Source: Metopolophium dirhodum
Taxonomy: Eukaryota > Arthropoda > Insecta > Hemiptera > Aphididae
Assembly (NCBI RefSeq): GCF_019925205.1
Contig: NC_083568.1
Location: forward strand, 2,470,237-2,534,236
Length of the DNA stretch: 64,000 bases
Direction: 5' to 3'
Shown: piece after piece, positions 35,101 to 44,300 of the stretch
Numbering within the stretch: position 1 is the stretch's first letter
How the letters are laid out: each line of letters opens with the position of its first letter
Notes under the pieces: model-generated
The model's database searches: none
Told to the model about the DNA's origin: nothing
The model's input: the letters and a program-made list of their open reading frames with translations, nothing else
Position numbers and translations under genes: made by a program

Positions 35101-37072
35101 GAAAAATTTAATATTTAATTACACCAACATTAATTCTAACACACTAAATTAAAATTAGAATTTCTTATTATTATATTGATTTAATTAATAGAAATCACCG
35201 CTCTCATATAAAATTATATTAATATTACATTTAGAAATCATCAATTTGTTCTTTTTGGAATTCCAATAATAGTTGCCGTCTACGGCACAATTGCAATTTT
35301 CCTCACCACGCTTTCGTACATATAAAACTTAGCAAAATCAAATCAACTTACTCCCTTAGTAGAGAATTTCGATGACGCATTTATAATTTTCATTTCTAGA
35401 GCGGTAACTCGACTGGATATACTTCTCGGGCCATCTATCAGTGGCACAAATTTGTTCATTGTATCCACAAACTCAGGCAAATCGTTTGATCGAAACGAAT
35501 CGATTAGTTTCGAAGCTTCTTTAGCCTATATAATATCCCCATTAGTATTACCAAATATTATTTATTATCTTATTACTGATATATTAAATTATTTAACTAC
35601 CAGTCCGATAATTTGGAGTAAGTTTTCATTATTCACGTTTATGAATCCTTTTCCTTTAGTACTCAAAGAAATATTGCGACTACTGGCACTGTCGACGCAT
35701 AGATGTCCGTTGTCAGATCGAAAGCATGGCCTAAATATTATTATTTAAATGCTTATTTGGTTTTAGGTACCTAATATTTGTTCAAGTAAAGCTCAATTGT
35801 ATTTTTCATTTAAATTCGATAAATTAATCTTTAATTTATTTTAATTATTTTTTTTTTTGTTAGTGCTCCACAAATATTAGTAAAACTTCATATAATTAAA
35901 AAATACAATAAATTAGTTGAATTGGTAAAGACAACTATTAATCAGTAATCATCTAATTGTCACCATTTTTAAATACTTTTAAAGCACGTAATCATACAAC
36001 AAATTTAACTTAGCTTTGTGGCTATTTATATGTACTACTGCAACTAAACATATATTACTCACATAAATATTTACATCCCCATTTTATATTTGTATGATAT
36101 TAGTTATTACTAAGGCTGGGCAAGTTAAGTTACGTTATTTGAAAATAATAAAGTTAAGTTAAATTAAAAGTTACTCGTAATTTAGTTAAGAGTTAACTTT
36201 GAAAAAAAAGTAACTTAACTTATTGTAAAGTTAAAATTTGCTAATTTGTAAAAATAAAAAATTCCAGACACATAATATGGTTTATTAGATAGTTTTTCTT
36301 TACGCTCAAGAAAATAACTGGGGAAATTTAAAATGATACATCAAAGCAAAAACCCATTCAAAAATTTGCATTATTCTTCGGACGAAAATTAACTTAATTT
36401 AGATACTTTTGAAATAAATTTAACTTGAAGTTAACTCGTTATCTTGAAAAAAAATTAACTTATTAAGTTAAAAGTTAATTTGAAAAAAAAAGTAACGAGT
36501 TAATTAACTTAACGTTTTAACTTAATTTTAACTTTTAACTCGTTAATGCCCAGCCTTGGTTATTACCATAACCTTATTTAAGTACATACTATAAATAGCC
36601 ACCAAGCTAAGTTAAATTATTTGTACTAAATTATCGCATTTCTTCAAATACAGACAATTATAAACAATTTCTATACTAATGAATATAAGAAATTACTCAG
36701 CCCCTTTTCGATATCACAACTTTTCTAACTTAAGTGTTTTTTGATTTTTTATCGAGTTTTTAACACGTAGTTAACGGAGTGTTTTTGTTGAAATATCAAT
36801 ATCGTCTATCATTAACTCACCGATCAAAAATTATTTCTTCTGCTAGTTATTATTAAGACATTAAAACAATTTATATTAGTTTGAAAATAATATTCTTAAT
36901 TTCAATTTAACTTTAAGGTAACAATACAAGTTTGTTGTATTTTAATACTTATGAGTTATGAGTTGTCAAAGTATAAACACATAATTACTTACAACTGTTT
37001 ACTATACTGTCCAATTGTTGAAACGATTAACATAAAGAGCAAAATAAAAAGTGACCCAACTGCTTTCCACAT
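2833..37072 (-). CDS. Cubn: Cubilin, copy A (60 exons visible, 3' end incomplete)
   Basis: This is a large secreted/peripheral endocytic receptor. In animals, cubilin binds amnionless and takes up proteins from lumen or haemolymph (gut, nephrocytes). Joining exons in phase from the ATG at 37072 gives a signal peptide, a coiled-coil segment, eight EGF domains and 27 CUB domains, the exact canonical layout. About 3,700 codons are in the window, against roughly 3,600 for the vertebrate protein. Most CUBs are split by one intron after the Cys-x-x-D-Y-hydrophobic-E motif, with CUB starts showing C-G-G. CUB10, CUB11 and CUB12 are single-exon. There is no transmembrane segment, as expected. The last visible exon (2833-2973) is only the first half of CUB27, and the two terminal exons seen in copy B are not found. 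The subregion entries give exon coordinates. The function is from the family; the structure is read directly. Confidence 0.93.
3732..4170. other. Intron sequence, no gene seen
   Basis: This is plain AT-rich intron of cubilin copy A between the CUB25 exons. I see no open frame, repeat pair or RNA gene in it before the repeat copy that starts near 4170. Confidence 0.6.
4170..5010 (+). repeat. Unclassified interspersed repeat X, 5'-truncated copy
   Basis: The segment from TGTGTCTGTCATCACC onward is almost identical to 24580-25000, and its end matches 25640-25960. It ends with CGCTCAGAATCG followed by TTTTTCTTATACAATGATAT. The other copies are at 24.5, 45.4 and 47.1 kb, with a worn piece at 37.6 kb. 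It lies in the cubilin A intron between the CUB25 exons. No coding capacity is evident. The left end that reads GATTCTGAGCGGAGCGAT in fuller copies is missing here. Confidence 0.75.
5020..5910 (+). pseudogene. Degenerate jockey-like LINE reverse transcriptase fragment
   Basis: Broken frames on the plus strand read FSSVTPIIKSGDTSSV near 5195-5240, the block at the start of the RT domain of jockey-type LINEs. Downstream, near 5430-5580, they read LVKDLWLKSS and FEYGAVISYPHTA, typical of the RT C-terminal part. Frame changes and stops separate the pieces, so it is dead. The short minus-strand frame at 5713-5913 is a shadow. It lies within the same cubilin intron as the repeat copy immediately to its left. 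Confidence 0.65.
7107..7662. other. Intron between CUB23 and CUB24 exons of copy A
   Basis: This is AT-rich intron without coding potential. In copy B the corresponding intron (57372-58651) is more than twice as long because of a foldback insertion and a local duplication. Confidence 0.6.
8938..9693. other. Intron within CUB22 of copy A
   Basis: This is AT-rich intron. Some short stretches match the copy B intron near 60.4-61.1 kb, but no gene, hairpin or recognisable transposon end was found. Confidence 0.5.
10165..10692. mobile_element. hAT-like MITE with perfect 8-bp target duplication
   Basis: The element begins CAAGGCTGGACA and ends TGCCCAGCCTTG, giving inverted termini of about 12 bases. 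It is flanked on both sides by TCAATTTG (10157-10164 and 10693-10700), a perfect 8-base target duplication as hAT elements make. The inside is filled with repeats of GTTAA/TTAAC. It is non-autonomous, and is inserted in the intron within CUB21 of cubilin A, absent from the same intron of copy B. A sister copy is at 36111-36558. Confidence 0.85.
11611..12628. mobile_element. GC-rich block, probable solo LTR
   Basis: This block of about 1 kb is much richer in G and C than the surrounding intron. On the plus strand it begins TGAGTGTACC and ends CTCTCAACA, and has an AATAAA signal near 12463, as an LTR would. Reading frames across it are open by composition only and match nothing I know. I could not find matching target duplications, so its borders are approximate. 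It splits the intron inside CUB20 of cubilin A. The equivalent copy B intron lacks it. Confidence 0.45.
12683..18329 (-). CDS. Cubn: Cubilin A: CUB15-CUB19 and first half of CUB20
   Basis: The exons are 18136-18329, 17690-17824, 17299-17501, 16349-16527, 15448-15738, 14872-15036, 14376-14584, 14010-14193, 13101-13286, 12938-13032 and 12683-12862. CUB15 opens with ECGGQLRG, CUB16 with NCGGQISL, CUB17 with KCGGTRRA, CUB18 with GCFKNYD (no CGG), CUB19 with ICGGIIDA and CUB20 with SCGGVMNG. CUB17 lacks the second pair of cysteines. The low end of the 15448-15738 exon is uncertain, because two phase-1 donors three bases apart (15447 and 15450) both work. The intron between 13032 and 13101 is only 68 bases. 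These CUBs are more divergent than the flanking blocks. Confidence 0.85.
13287..14009. other. Intron between CUB18 and CUB19
   Basis: This is AT-rich intron of cubilin A. No reading frame with domain similarity and no repeat ends were seen. Confidence 0.5.
15739..16348. other. Intron between CUB16 and CUB17
   Basis: AT-rich intron; nothing recognisable is seen. Confidence 0.5.
16528..17298. other. Intron within CUB16
   Basis: This is AT-rich intron with several short TATA-like runs (CTATATATACCTATATATA type). No gene, RNA or transposon end was found. Confidence 0.5.
18411..19918 (-). CDS. Cubn: Cubilin A: CUB13-CUB14, cysteine-free CUB domains
   Basis: The exons are 19749-19918, 19454-19676, 19129-19353 and 18411-18569. 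Both domains keep the CUB core: SPMYPRPY and SPGYPHGY near the start, a W-T-I or W-I-L strand, a G-D-Y-L-like or IYDGS step, and a closing strand such as GTGFKVEAKL. Neither contains any cysteine in the exons as joined, so the two disulfides normal for CUB domains are absent. CUB13 also lacks the CGG opening. The frame is open throughout and the splice phases fit, so this is divergence and not decay. The alternative, that exons carrying the cysteines were missed, is unlikely given the compact introns. Confidence 0.82.
19989..23141 (-). CDS. Cubn: Cubilin A: CUB9 second half to CUB12
   Basis: The exons are 22973-23141, 20859-21196, 20392-20797 and 19989-20321. CUB10, CUB11 and CUB12 are each encoded by a single uninterrupted exon, unlike most of the other domains. 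CUB11 has a long insert between its halves, around KDIKTVEKSNITERPC. CUB12 is a textbook domain with C-G-G, S-P-N-Y-P-N-N-Y, E-C-V-W and C-N-E-D-Y-V-E-I. The intron ahead of CUB10 is about 1.8 kb and carries a GC-rich block of unknown origin (21.77-22.62 kb). Fit to the CUB family is high and all four Cys are present in each of these three. Confidence 0.9.
21770..22620. other. GC-richer intronic block, possibly transposon-derived
   Basis: This stretch of about 850 bases inside the intron ahead of CUB10 is GC-richer than its surroundings. It has overlapping frames on both strands (for example 22216-22581 plus) that match no family I recognise. The abrupt composition change suggests an inserted element such as an LTR or a retroelement remnant. 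I found no terminal repeats or target duplication. Confidence 0.35.
23216..32658 (-). CDS. Cubn: Cubilin A: CUB1-CUB8 and start of CUB9
   Basis: The exons are 32471-32658, 32242-32413, 31987-32171, 31745-31916, 31414-31619, 31136-31295, 30504-30688, 29378-29552, 29080-29305, 28834-28964, 28592-28778, 27558-27718, 27304-27491, 26834-26993, 26590-26746, 23663-23720 and 23216-23581. Each CUB begins with CGG or an equivalent and ends its first half with a D-Y/F-L/V-E motif. CUB5-8 correspond to the main ligand-binding block of vertebrate cubilin. CUB8 lacks the CGG (it reads CHVNLKG) and is spread over three exons. The CUB8 intron has grown to about 2.9 kb by insertion of a mariner-like element. 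The phases work when the donor at 26589 (ATGAG/GTGGTT) is joined to the acceptor at 23720. One donor (26833, GTTCGT) is chosen by phase only. Confidence 0.85.
24105..24208 (-). pseudogene. Exon-like relic of the CUB8 exon
   Basis: On the minus strand, a good acceptor (GTAG) and donor (ATGAG/GTACAT) bound 104 bases that read SIRFNEFKFNSS, then SPNYSLM and AG. The true CUB8 exon at 26590-26746 ends NITFTEFKISPQIM and AG, with the same ATGAG/GT donor context. Skipping this segment gives a normal CUB8 in phase, while including it needs a phase-0 donor that the upstream exon lacks. It may be a partial exon duplication or an unused alternative exon. Confidence 0.4.
24328..26110. mobile_element. TA-flanked mariner-like non-autonomous element
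   Basis: The termini CAGGATGTCCC and GGGACACCCTG are inverted repeats. The similarity extends inward over about 25 bases to TACCCATTA / TAATGGGTA. TA flanks both ends (24326-27 and 26111-12), as Tc1/mariner insertions do. No transposase frame is present. Most of the interior is a nested copy of repeat X. It sits in the intron within CUB8 of cubilin A. Confidence 0.75.
24505..25965 (+). repeat. Unclassified repeat X, copy nested in the mariner-like element
   Basis: It starts at GATTCTGAGCGAAGCGATGA and, near 25830, carries CGCTCAGAATCG, which is the inverse of its start. It continues to about 25960 with a conserved tail (ACCCACTTGTAACCTA). The interior contains two related half-units, each with a GAGCTGTTTACGGACATTG-like block, so the copy seems to be an internal duplication of a shorter element. 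No coding sequence was found. Confidence 0.75.
26541..26572. repeat. GTC/GAC-rich short repeat
   Basis: A run of GTCGTC/GTGGTC units directly follows (on the minus strand) the splice donor of the first CUB8 exon. It would read as Asp-Tyr-Asp-Asp-His if unspliced and ends in a TAG a little further on. It is probably a simple repeat in the intron. Confidence 0.5.
28532..28553. repeat. 22-base perfect palindrome centred on TTCGAA
   Basis: The sequence AAGGGGGGTTCGAACCCCCC followed by TT is its own reverse complement. It resembles a tRNA T-arm (GGTTCGAAnCC), but no tRNA body surrounds it. It is probably the end of an unidentified repeat in the intron of CUB6. Confidence 0.6.
30040..30429. mobile_element. 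hAT-like MITE with 8-bp duplication TATACAAA
   Basis: The element begins CAGTGTTCGGA and ends TCCGAACACTG, and is flanked by TATACAAA at 30032-30039 and 30430-30437. Inside, TATCTAGATAA-type units recur near both ends. It has the size, termini and 8-base duplication of a non-autonomous hAT. It lies in the intron within CUB4 of cubilin A. Confidence 0.85.
32755..34218 (-). CDS. Cubn: Cubilin A: EGF domains 2-8
   Basis: The exons are 33970-34218, 33733-33880, 33552-33652, 33242-33365, 32978-33166 and 32755-32901. They join in phase to give seven further EGF domains, eight in total with EGF1. Several are calcium-binding EGFs with D-V-D-E-C or D-I-N-E-C openings and the N-T-x-G-S-F/Y hydroxylation-type motif, for example VDECKENKHTCS and INECLVNNGGCS. 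This block has somewhat higher GC than the CUB exons. In cubilin the EGF block contacts amnionless. All six Cys per domain appear present. The donor at 32977 (GTTACA) is weak but is the only one that keeps frame. Confidence 0.9.
34219..34762. other. Intron between EGF1 and EGF2 exons
   Basis: AT-rich intron; no feature was found. Confidence 0.5.
34763..37072 (-). CDS. Cubn: Cubilin A: signal peptide, trimerisation region, EGF1
   Basis: The exons are 36993-37072, 35601-35730, 35352-35525, 34970-35011 and 34763-34903. The start codon is at 37070-37072. Residues 1-21 (MWKAVGSLFILLFMLIVSTI) form a clear signal peptide with a basic start and a long hydrophobic core. The next exon contains NGHLCVDS and GKGFINVNNENL, matching the conserved N-terminal segment of cubilins ahead of the EGF cluster. 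Exons 3 and 4 have heptad-like Leu/Ile spacing, fitting the three-stranded assembly region known in cubilin. Exon 5 carries EGF1 (CLSNPCQNGGTCVD). The last three introns are short, with GTAAGT or GTGAGT donors. Intron 1 contains a hAT-like MITE. Confidence 0.9.
36111..36558. mobile_element. hAT-like MITE, sister of 10165-10692
   Basis: The termini are TAAGGCTGGGCA and TGCCCAGCCTTG, with a perfect 8-base flank GTTATTAC at 36103-36110 and 36559-36566. The interior is rich in GTTAA/TTAAC like its sister copy. It lies in intron 1 of cubilin A. It carries no transposase. Confidence 0.85.
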
Positions 37073-37539
37073 TTTAATGAAAAATATAAAATTTATTTAA
37101 ATTAATGGAGTTAATATAATATATGTATAAGCTAACTAAACAGTTAAAATATCAGTAAAACAACATTGTTTTCGATACTAGGTACTAATAACGGAATTCC
37201 TAGACTACAATAAAATACGATAATATGTGTGATATAGTCATTAGTTAGAAGTACGCACATCAATATATAAATAAACGTATACTACTGTATCCCAATGAAA
37301 TATTGTATTATGTAATTCAATCATTTGTATACACCCATAAATTGATTATTATATGAGTTCACGTCTGTACTTAGTCATGATAAACATGACATATTGACAT
37401 AAACAATGATATTCTGCAGTATACCTAAATCACCTATAAAGTTATCTAGAATTACAATGTTATTTTTAACACATGGTATTTAATTGAAAATTTACTTTAA
37501 CTCTTAAAAATAAGGGGTAAATTATTTTATTAAATTTTT

Positions 37540-37985
37540 ACGAGTGTTTGAAGAAAGACATATGGATATGTCATATTCAACCGTAATTAGCAATAAAAAT
37601 TTAATTATATAAATATTAAAAATACATAGGCACAATTTTTTTATAAGCATTTACAGTTCACATTTTGAAAACAATTTACAAAATATTCAGCTTTTATAGA
37701 TAAGGATTGAAAATGTAAAACAAAGTTTCAAGTAAGTAGTTAATTCTGTAAGCATAAAATATAAATAATATTATATTTTTTATCACAGTTATTTTTATAG
37801 TTATATTAAGTTCAAATTTGGGCGAAATATCCTAGGCTGATAAACCATTTCCATTCGGAATCTTTTTTCATATACGATATTATATCATTGAATTCAAATT
37901 GAATATCATCCATTATACAGTAACCCACTAGGGCCACTTTTAACCTACTGGCAAAGCTACATATATCCACTTACCCTCTTTTTTT
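37540..37985 (+). repeat. Worn fragment of repeat X
   Basis: It contains the TTTTATAAGCATTT block, a damaged TTCGGAATC in place of TCAGAATC, and the tail ATTATATCATTGAATTCAAAT followed by a modified CCCACT segment. It is clearly older than the other copies. It lies between the start of cubilin A and the end of PMCA. Confidence 0.6.
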
Positions 37986-38368
37986 GTTGAAATTAAATTG
38001 TGTGCAGAAATTAATTTTAAAAGGATAAATAACAAACAATAATAAAATTTCAATTGTTGTACATATAATGAATTATTTGAATAAGATTTAATGAAGTTTA
38101 GACGATAAATTGTAAATTTTCAATGCACCATGCACATAAAATAGATACAATTCACACCCGATTTTCCATATATTTTGTTACAAACAAATTTACATACAAT
38201 ATAAAATTATCATTGATTTTTAAAAAATAATTTAGGATATTATGGCATTTTTAAAAATAAATCTTTTATATAATATTTAAGCTATTTATATATACAAAAA
38301 TTATGTAATTGGTAATTATTAAAGTTGCAATCCATCTCATATATATGTGTATATGATCATGCTGCTAC

Positions 38369-38393
38369 TTATACGTTTGTTCTCGTTTTCATT
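38369..38393 (-). CDS. PMCA: PMCA candidate last exon 2
   Basis: A strong pyrimidine-rich acceptor (TTTCCTGTTACAG) is followed in phase by S-MKTRTNV and a TAA at 38369-38371. Like the other candidate, the exon begins with A-ATG. Either could be used alternatively, or a calmodulin-binding exon could be skipped or missed. Confidence 0.45.
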
Positions 38394-41300
38394 CTGTAAC
38401 AGGAAATTGGAATATAAAAAATATGCTTTTAATAAAAAATATTATTACGTTTGAGTCGATAATTAATTTGTAGTACCTACAACTGTGCATGTTAGGAAAT
38501 ATTAATTTATAAAATAACTGTACGTAATAACTTTACGAAATAATATATCTTATATATCTGTATTTATAGTACTAAATTCACATATGCTTATTGTAAACAT
38601 TATTTACGGATTGTACTTTTCAATAAATAAAAATGATTATTAAATAAAGACTACATTTGCCTTCAAACTAATAACTTTTATTTAACACAGAGGATAAAAG
38701 TTATTAGTTTGTCGTGTTACTCGTACAGTCGTATAATGCATTCTGAAAACCGTTTCGTGGCCGCGACGGGAGGCTCAGCATTTGCGAGCATATATTTTTT
38801 ACTTACGATAGAAGTTTCAGGAATTTACGAGTAGACACAGTGGTGACTATCTGACCCCACAGCAAGGTGCCCAACCCGAACAACAAGCACCACATCCACT
38901 GATCTAGTGTGAGGCCCTTGGTGCTGAACGCGTCCCTGCCGTACTGGACGATGAACACCTGTGACACCATGGTGGCGATCCATATGCCGTAGAATATTGG
39001 GTTGGCGAAGACTCCGCGGAACACGTTGAGCTGGCCGTGGATCTTACGTGCGTTGATCTCGTTGAACAGCATCATCATTACGAACGTGTTGAAGATGACG
39101 GTGAAATGTTGCGTGGGCTCCGAGCCGAATTCGGCCCCGCGGCCGGTCGGTATGTCCAGCATCGTGTCGCCGGCGAACAGCAGTGCGAAGATGACGGTCA
39201 GTTGGTAGACGGCCTGGCCGACGATGTTCTTCGTCATGGTGCGCGATATCAGAGGCTTCGTACGGCCATAGGGTTTCCGCAACAGCAATTCGGAAGTGGG
39301 CATTTCCGTGGCCAACGCCAACGAGGCCAGCGTGTCCATAATTAAGTTCACCCACAACATTTGAACGGCCTGGGCATGTGCGTAAACAAAATCCAACGTC
39401 AGCAAATCATACATGTTAAAACATACATTTGGGTTTCTTGTAAAATATTAATAATTAATCGACGTTAAATGGCTTTCAAAAAACATTAATGTGGGATCAA
39501 GTACCTAACATAACAGAAAACACTTTGATTTTTTTTTTTTAGTTCAAATTTAGACGAAGCGTGTTTTTTTTACGAGTCCTATCAACAATATATGAGACAT
39601 CATAAATCATAAAACTGTTCATATTAATGTATAGTTAAGATAACAGTTATTTTTAAACTATCGTTTATACTCTGTCTCGTATAAAACTAACCTCAGAAGG
39701 CGAACAGATTTTTGTTCGGTTTGGTCAGATCACACCCCTCGTCACCGTCGTCTCAACTTTCGATTCCGACGAACGACCACGACCGAAGAATCATTTAACT
39801 GTTGTTATTATTAGTAGAATACAAGGTAGGAATAATAAAATGACGCACCTGACCTAACAGGAAGGGGTCTGCCCGCGTTGGCACAGAGACCCCCCCCCCC
39901 CCGAGGTTACTCCCATAATATAATCAGGCAGAGTATAACCGATGAAATCTTCTGTTAGATGAAAAAAATTATAAAAGTATAAATTGTTGTGCATTTATTT
40001 TTTATCTCATTAATTTTGGTTGGATTCACAAGTGATTCGATCAGCTCTGTGATAAACTTTCAGTAAAAAAAAAACAACGACTAATGTTACTACATTCATG
40101 TTTGACGTTACACTTTTACCTTTAGGGGACTATCTTGGACGGCACATGCTCCTATAAACGCTACAATAACAGCTACCAAATTTACGGTTAACTGAAACTG
40201 TAAAAACTTAGCAATGCTGTCGTACACATTACGTCCCCACATAACTGCTTTAACAATACTACTGAAGTTGTCATCTGTCAAAATAATATCTGACGCTTCT
40301 TTAGCTACATCTGTTCCAGCAATACCCTACAAAAACAAACATATGAGTACATTAAGTGGATGATTAAAATGTAATTTAAAAAAACCACTGAGAATTATTC
40401 AAACTTTTGTAATCTTATTAATATCTTATTATTTATTTTTTACGTGTTTTTAGTTGTCCAAAATTAATACAATATTTTAAAAGTTACTTATATCATGTAT
40501 TATGATTTTTTCATTTTCTATTGACAGACATTTAAGCATAATATATTATGAGTCGTAAAGTTATTAAAATACCCTAGTAACTTATATTTTAAAGTTGGGT
40601 AAATTTTCTAATTGAACAATATAATGTATACAATAGTGAATAGATAGTAATTATGAAAATATAAAGGAATCAAATAAATTTAACATCTACATAATTATAT
40701 TCAAGATCATAGTATAGATGACTAGAATTTATTTAACATTATAATTGGGAATAGAATTTTGCAGTAAGATAAAATTAGTGTTAATACATCTTTTTGTTTT
40801 TCCGAAATAAATTTTCAATGTAAATTTATAAAAAATCATATGAACATTGGACGTTCTTAATCTTTTTGACACTTCACTAAGGGTCAGAGCGTTTTTTAGT
40901 ACAAAAAGATGTCTTACATTAAAAACGCCTTGTAGAATTATCGGATTTTTTTTTATTTATAATAATAGAACATTTTGCAGGTGAGATCAAAACCTGATTT
41001 TCAAAATATTATAATATTATGGTAGCTAAAATATACATTTAAATAATGCACAATATTCGTTCTTTTTCAAACGTATTTTCCTACCACTATTTAAAGTAAA
41101 AAGAAAATTCGGCATTTGATCTGACCGGAAAAATGTTCTCCTTTAAAAAAAAAAAAAAAATAACAACATTTAACTATTAAACAGAGCGTGAGAGTTTTTC
41201 CTGTGAAGTCATTTTCGTTGATATAATACACCTCATCAGCCTCCCCCCTTAAATAGGTATCGAGCTGTAGATTAGTGGAAAAGTATTATAATTAATGTAA

Positions 41301-44300
41301 TAACTGAAATATAAAATATAATTTAAAATTTTATAAAATTTCGGAAAATTAGAAAATCAGGCACCGACACTTATAAACGGCTGTCACACGAGTACTAAAA
41401 TAAATAGGTAATATTTATTATTAAAAACCAACCCGTTTACTTTATTTAAATAACCAAACAACAAACCGTTACAATTCATAAAAGTAACAGAAATTGTTAA
41501 CAACTAATAAGTAGGCACGTGTTTTTCATAAAATATTTAGGTATTATACTTATTATTATTTTTAACTTTTATTACAAAATTAATTATATTTAATACCATG
41601 GCAAATCCAACGTCAGCTATTTTCAATGCAGGACCATCATTGGTACCGTCACCGGTCACTGCCACTACTTCACGACATTGATTCACTTTACTGTCAATAA
41701 TACCCTTTACCAGTGTGTATTTGTCTGTTGGCGATGACCTAGCCAATACTCTCAATTTAGGCCACACATTATCCAATAAATTCTGTTGAACCTGTAAGAA
41801 CAAAACCATTTGATACATATTTTATTAAAATCAAAATAGCAAATTAAACTAACATTGCCATTAGCATCACGAATTCGTTGATTGAATTCTTTGCCTTCCA
41901 ATACAAGCCAGTCTTCGCCAGTTTTAAATATACCACATTTGGTGGCAATTGATCGGGCCGTGTTCACATTATCTCCGGTAACCATACGTACAGTAATACC
42001 GGCTCGCTGACATTTTCTAATAGCTTCAGGCACCTAAATTTAAACTCCAAGTAAATAACACATTTTTTTAAATGATAGAGAAAGTGTATATTTTACCTCT
42101 GGTCGAACGGGATCTTCAATTCCGACAACACACAGTGCAGTGAGGTCGCACACTATATTTTCTTCGGATTCCCAATCAGGTTCACCTTCATAATGTACTT
42201 GGTTGGGTGAATCGGTTTTTCCTGGTATGAAATCTTTGAATGCAACAGAAATAGTACGAAGGCCATTAGAAGCCATGGGTTCAATGACATTTCTCAACAA
42301 ACGGTCTTGCATTTCACATGTGAATTTCTCCAATCGACCATCACGACCGTAGATATACGAACATCTTTTTATTACGATTTCGGAGGCACCTTTAGTAAAT
42401 AATCTGTAGCCACCGCCTTCTCTTGGAATGACTGTACTCATGGACTTCCGTACAGAGTTAAATGTATACACGTGTGTTAACATTTCTTCGGGTATATCGT
42501 CACGCCATGTTTGATAATTTTTCCCGAGAGCAAGAATAAATCCTAAAAGTGCACACTCAGTTTTGTTACCAACTTGATTAGATAGTTCACTGGTTGGATT
42601 GTCGGATGGCATAATTTTAGACGTGTAAGCTGAATTAATAGATATTGCTTGCACTAATAAGTTGCCAACATTCGATGGTATCGATGCAAATTGAGGCATT
42701 GTTTTACTGAGAACTTCACAGATATAAGACTGGACAACTGTCATTCGGTTTGTTGTTAGTGTACCGGTCTTATCAGAACAAATTACAGTAGCATTACCCA
42801 TAGTTTCACAAGCGTCCAAATGTCTTACCAAATTGTTATCTTTCATCATTTTCTACATAGTTTACAAAATAAATATTAACAATAATTAAAAATACAATGC
42901 AACGTTTCTGTTTTAATAAACACCAATGATGACAATGGTGATATCTCAATGATATGAATTACCTTGACTGAGTATGCTAAAGATAGAGTAACAGCGAGAG
43001 GAAGTCCTTCAGGAACAGCCACCACCAAGACAGCGACACCAATAATAAGGTGGCGAACAAATTCACCAACGTAGTGGTTCTTCCACTGTTTTTGTTGTAT
43101 GACAAATGTATGGATACAAAATTGAATTACTAATATAAGCACAGTAAGTACAGCAATCGTTGATCCTATAATGAAAATAAAATGTGAGTTATATACAATT
43201 TAAAAGATAACAATTGGTTTAATTACCAGCATATCCAATTTGAATGGCCAACTTTGTGAGTTTAGCTTGCAACACGGACTTGTCTTTTTTTGCTGGTTCT
43301 TCTGACTCACCAGATTGTCCACCATCTCCAGCACCATTATCATCTGTTTCACCTCCTTTACCAATTAGTTTCATACTGATATCAGTGGCATTGCTGTTGA
43401 TGGTAGGTGGTACTTCATTAGTTAACCTCTTCTTTATCTTCAGTTTTTTGGCTTCTATTGATAAAATATTTAATTTTTATGAAACTCAACTATTTTAATA
43501 TATTAATAAGTTTGAAAAAAAATTTAATTTATAGTACTAATAAGTACATTTAAATTATTTAGGAGTATAATTCTATGCATATTAATAATAAATACAAAAT
43601 ACTTGGATTATATCTGATAAAATATTGATGACAAAGAAATTAAGGATATCTTAAAAGATACAAATTCCAGACACTGATAAATAAGTTAGCAAGTTGAATT
43701 TCAATGAGTCAAATATATTTTTAAATTGGTATAAAATAACTTGATAAAAGTTTGTACATGTCATCACATCTCTTTGAACTTTCTACATATTATATAAAAT
43801 GTATAATGTTATATATGATTTTCCGAGGATTTTTCATATATGCAGAAATGTATTTTTATAACTACACCAAGTTTGAACGAGATCATACAGCTTACTTTTC
43901 CATTGTTTCTTAATTTCTTCGTGTTGTTGATTTACAGCTGCGCCTAACAGTGAGAATATTATTCCAGACTGAGAATTTATACCCACTGCAGTGACCAACA
44001 TTTTTCCACTGCCTTCCATTACATGGGTTCCTTAAATTATAAATATACATTGAGCTTCTTTTACAACAAAAATCCAAATTAAACATACCTGATAAGACCA
44101 TGGGATCGAATACTTCTCCTTTTTTGACTGAGTCTGACTCGCCAGTTAAAGAAGATTCATCAACTTTCAAATCGTTACTTTGAATTAGCACACCATCAGC
44201 TGGTAGCAAATCTCCGTATTTAATCTGTATAATAATGATGACGTTTGGTTACTATTTAATATTTATATTAACTCATCATTGATTAAAGGTCCCCACACAA

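Noticed and set aside
39002..39355. Other-frame ORFs over the last large PMCA exon
   Set aside because: They are shadows of the PMCA frame, which has high GC here.
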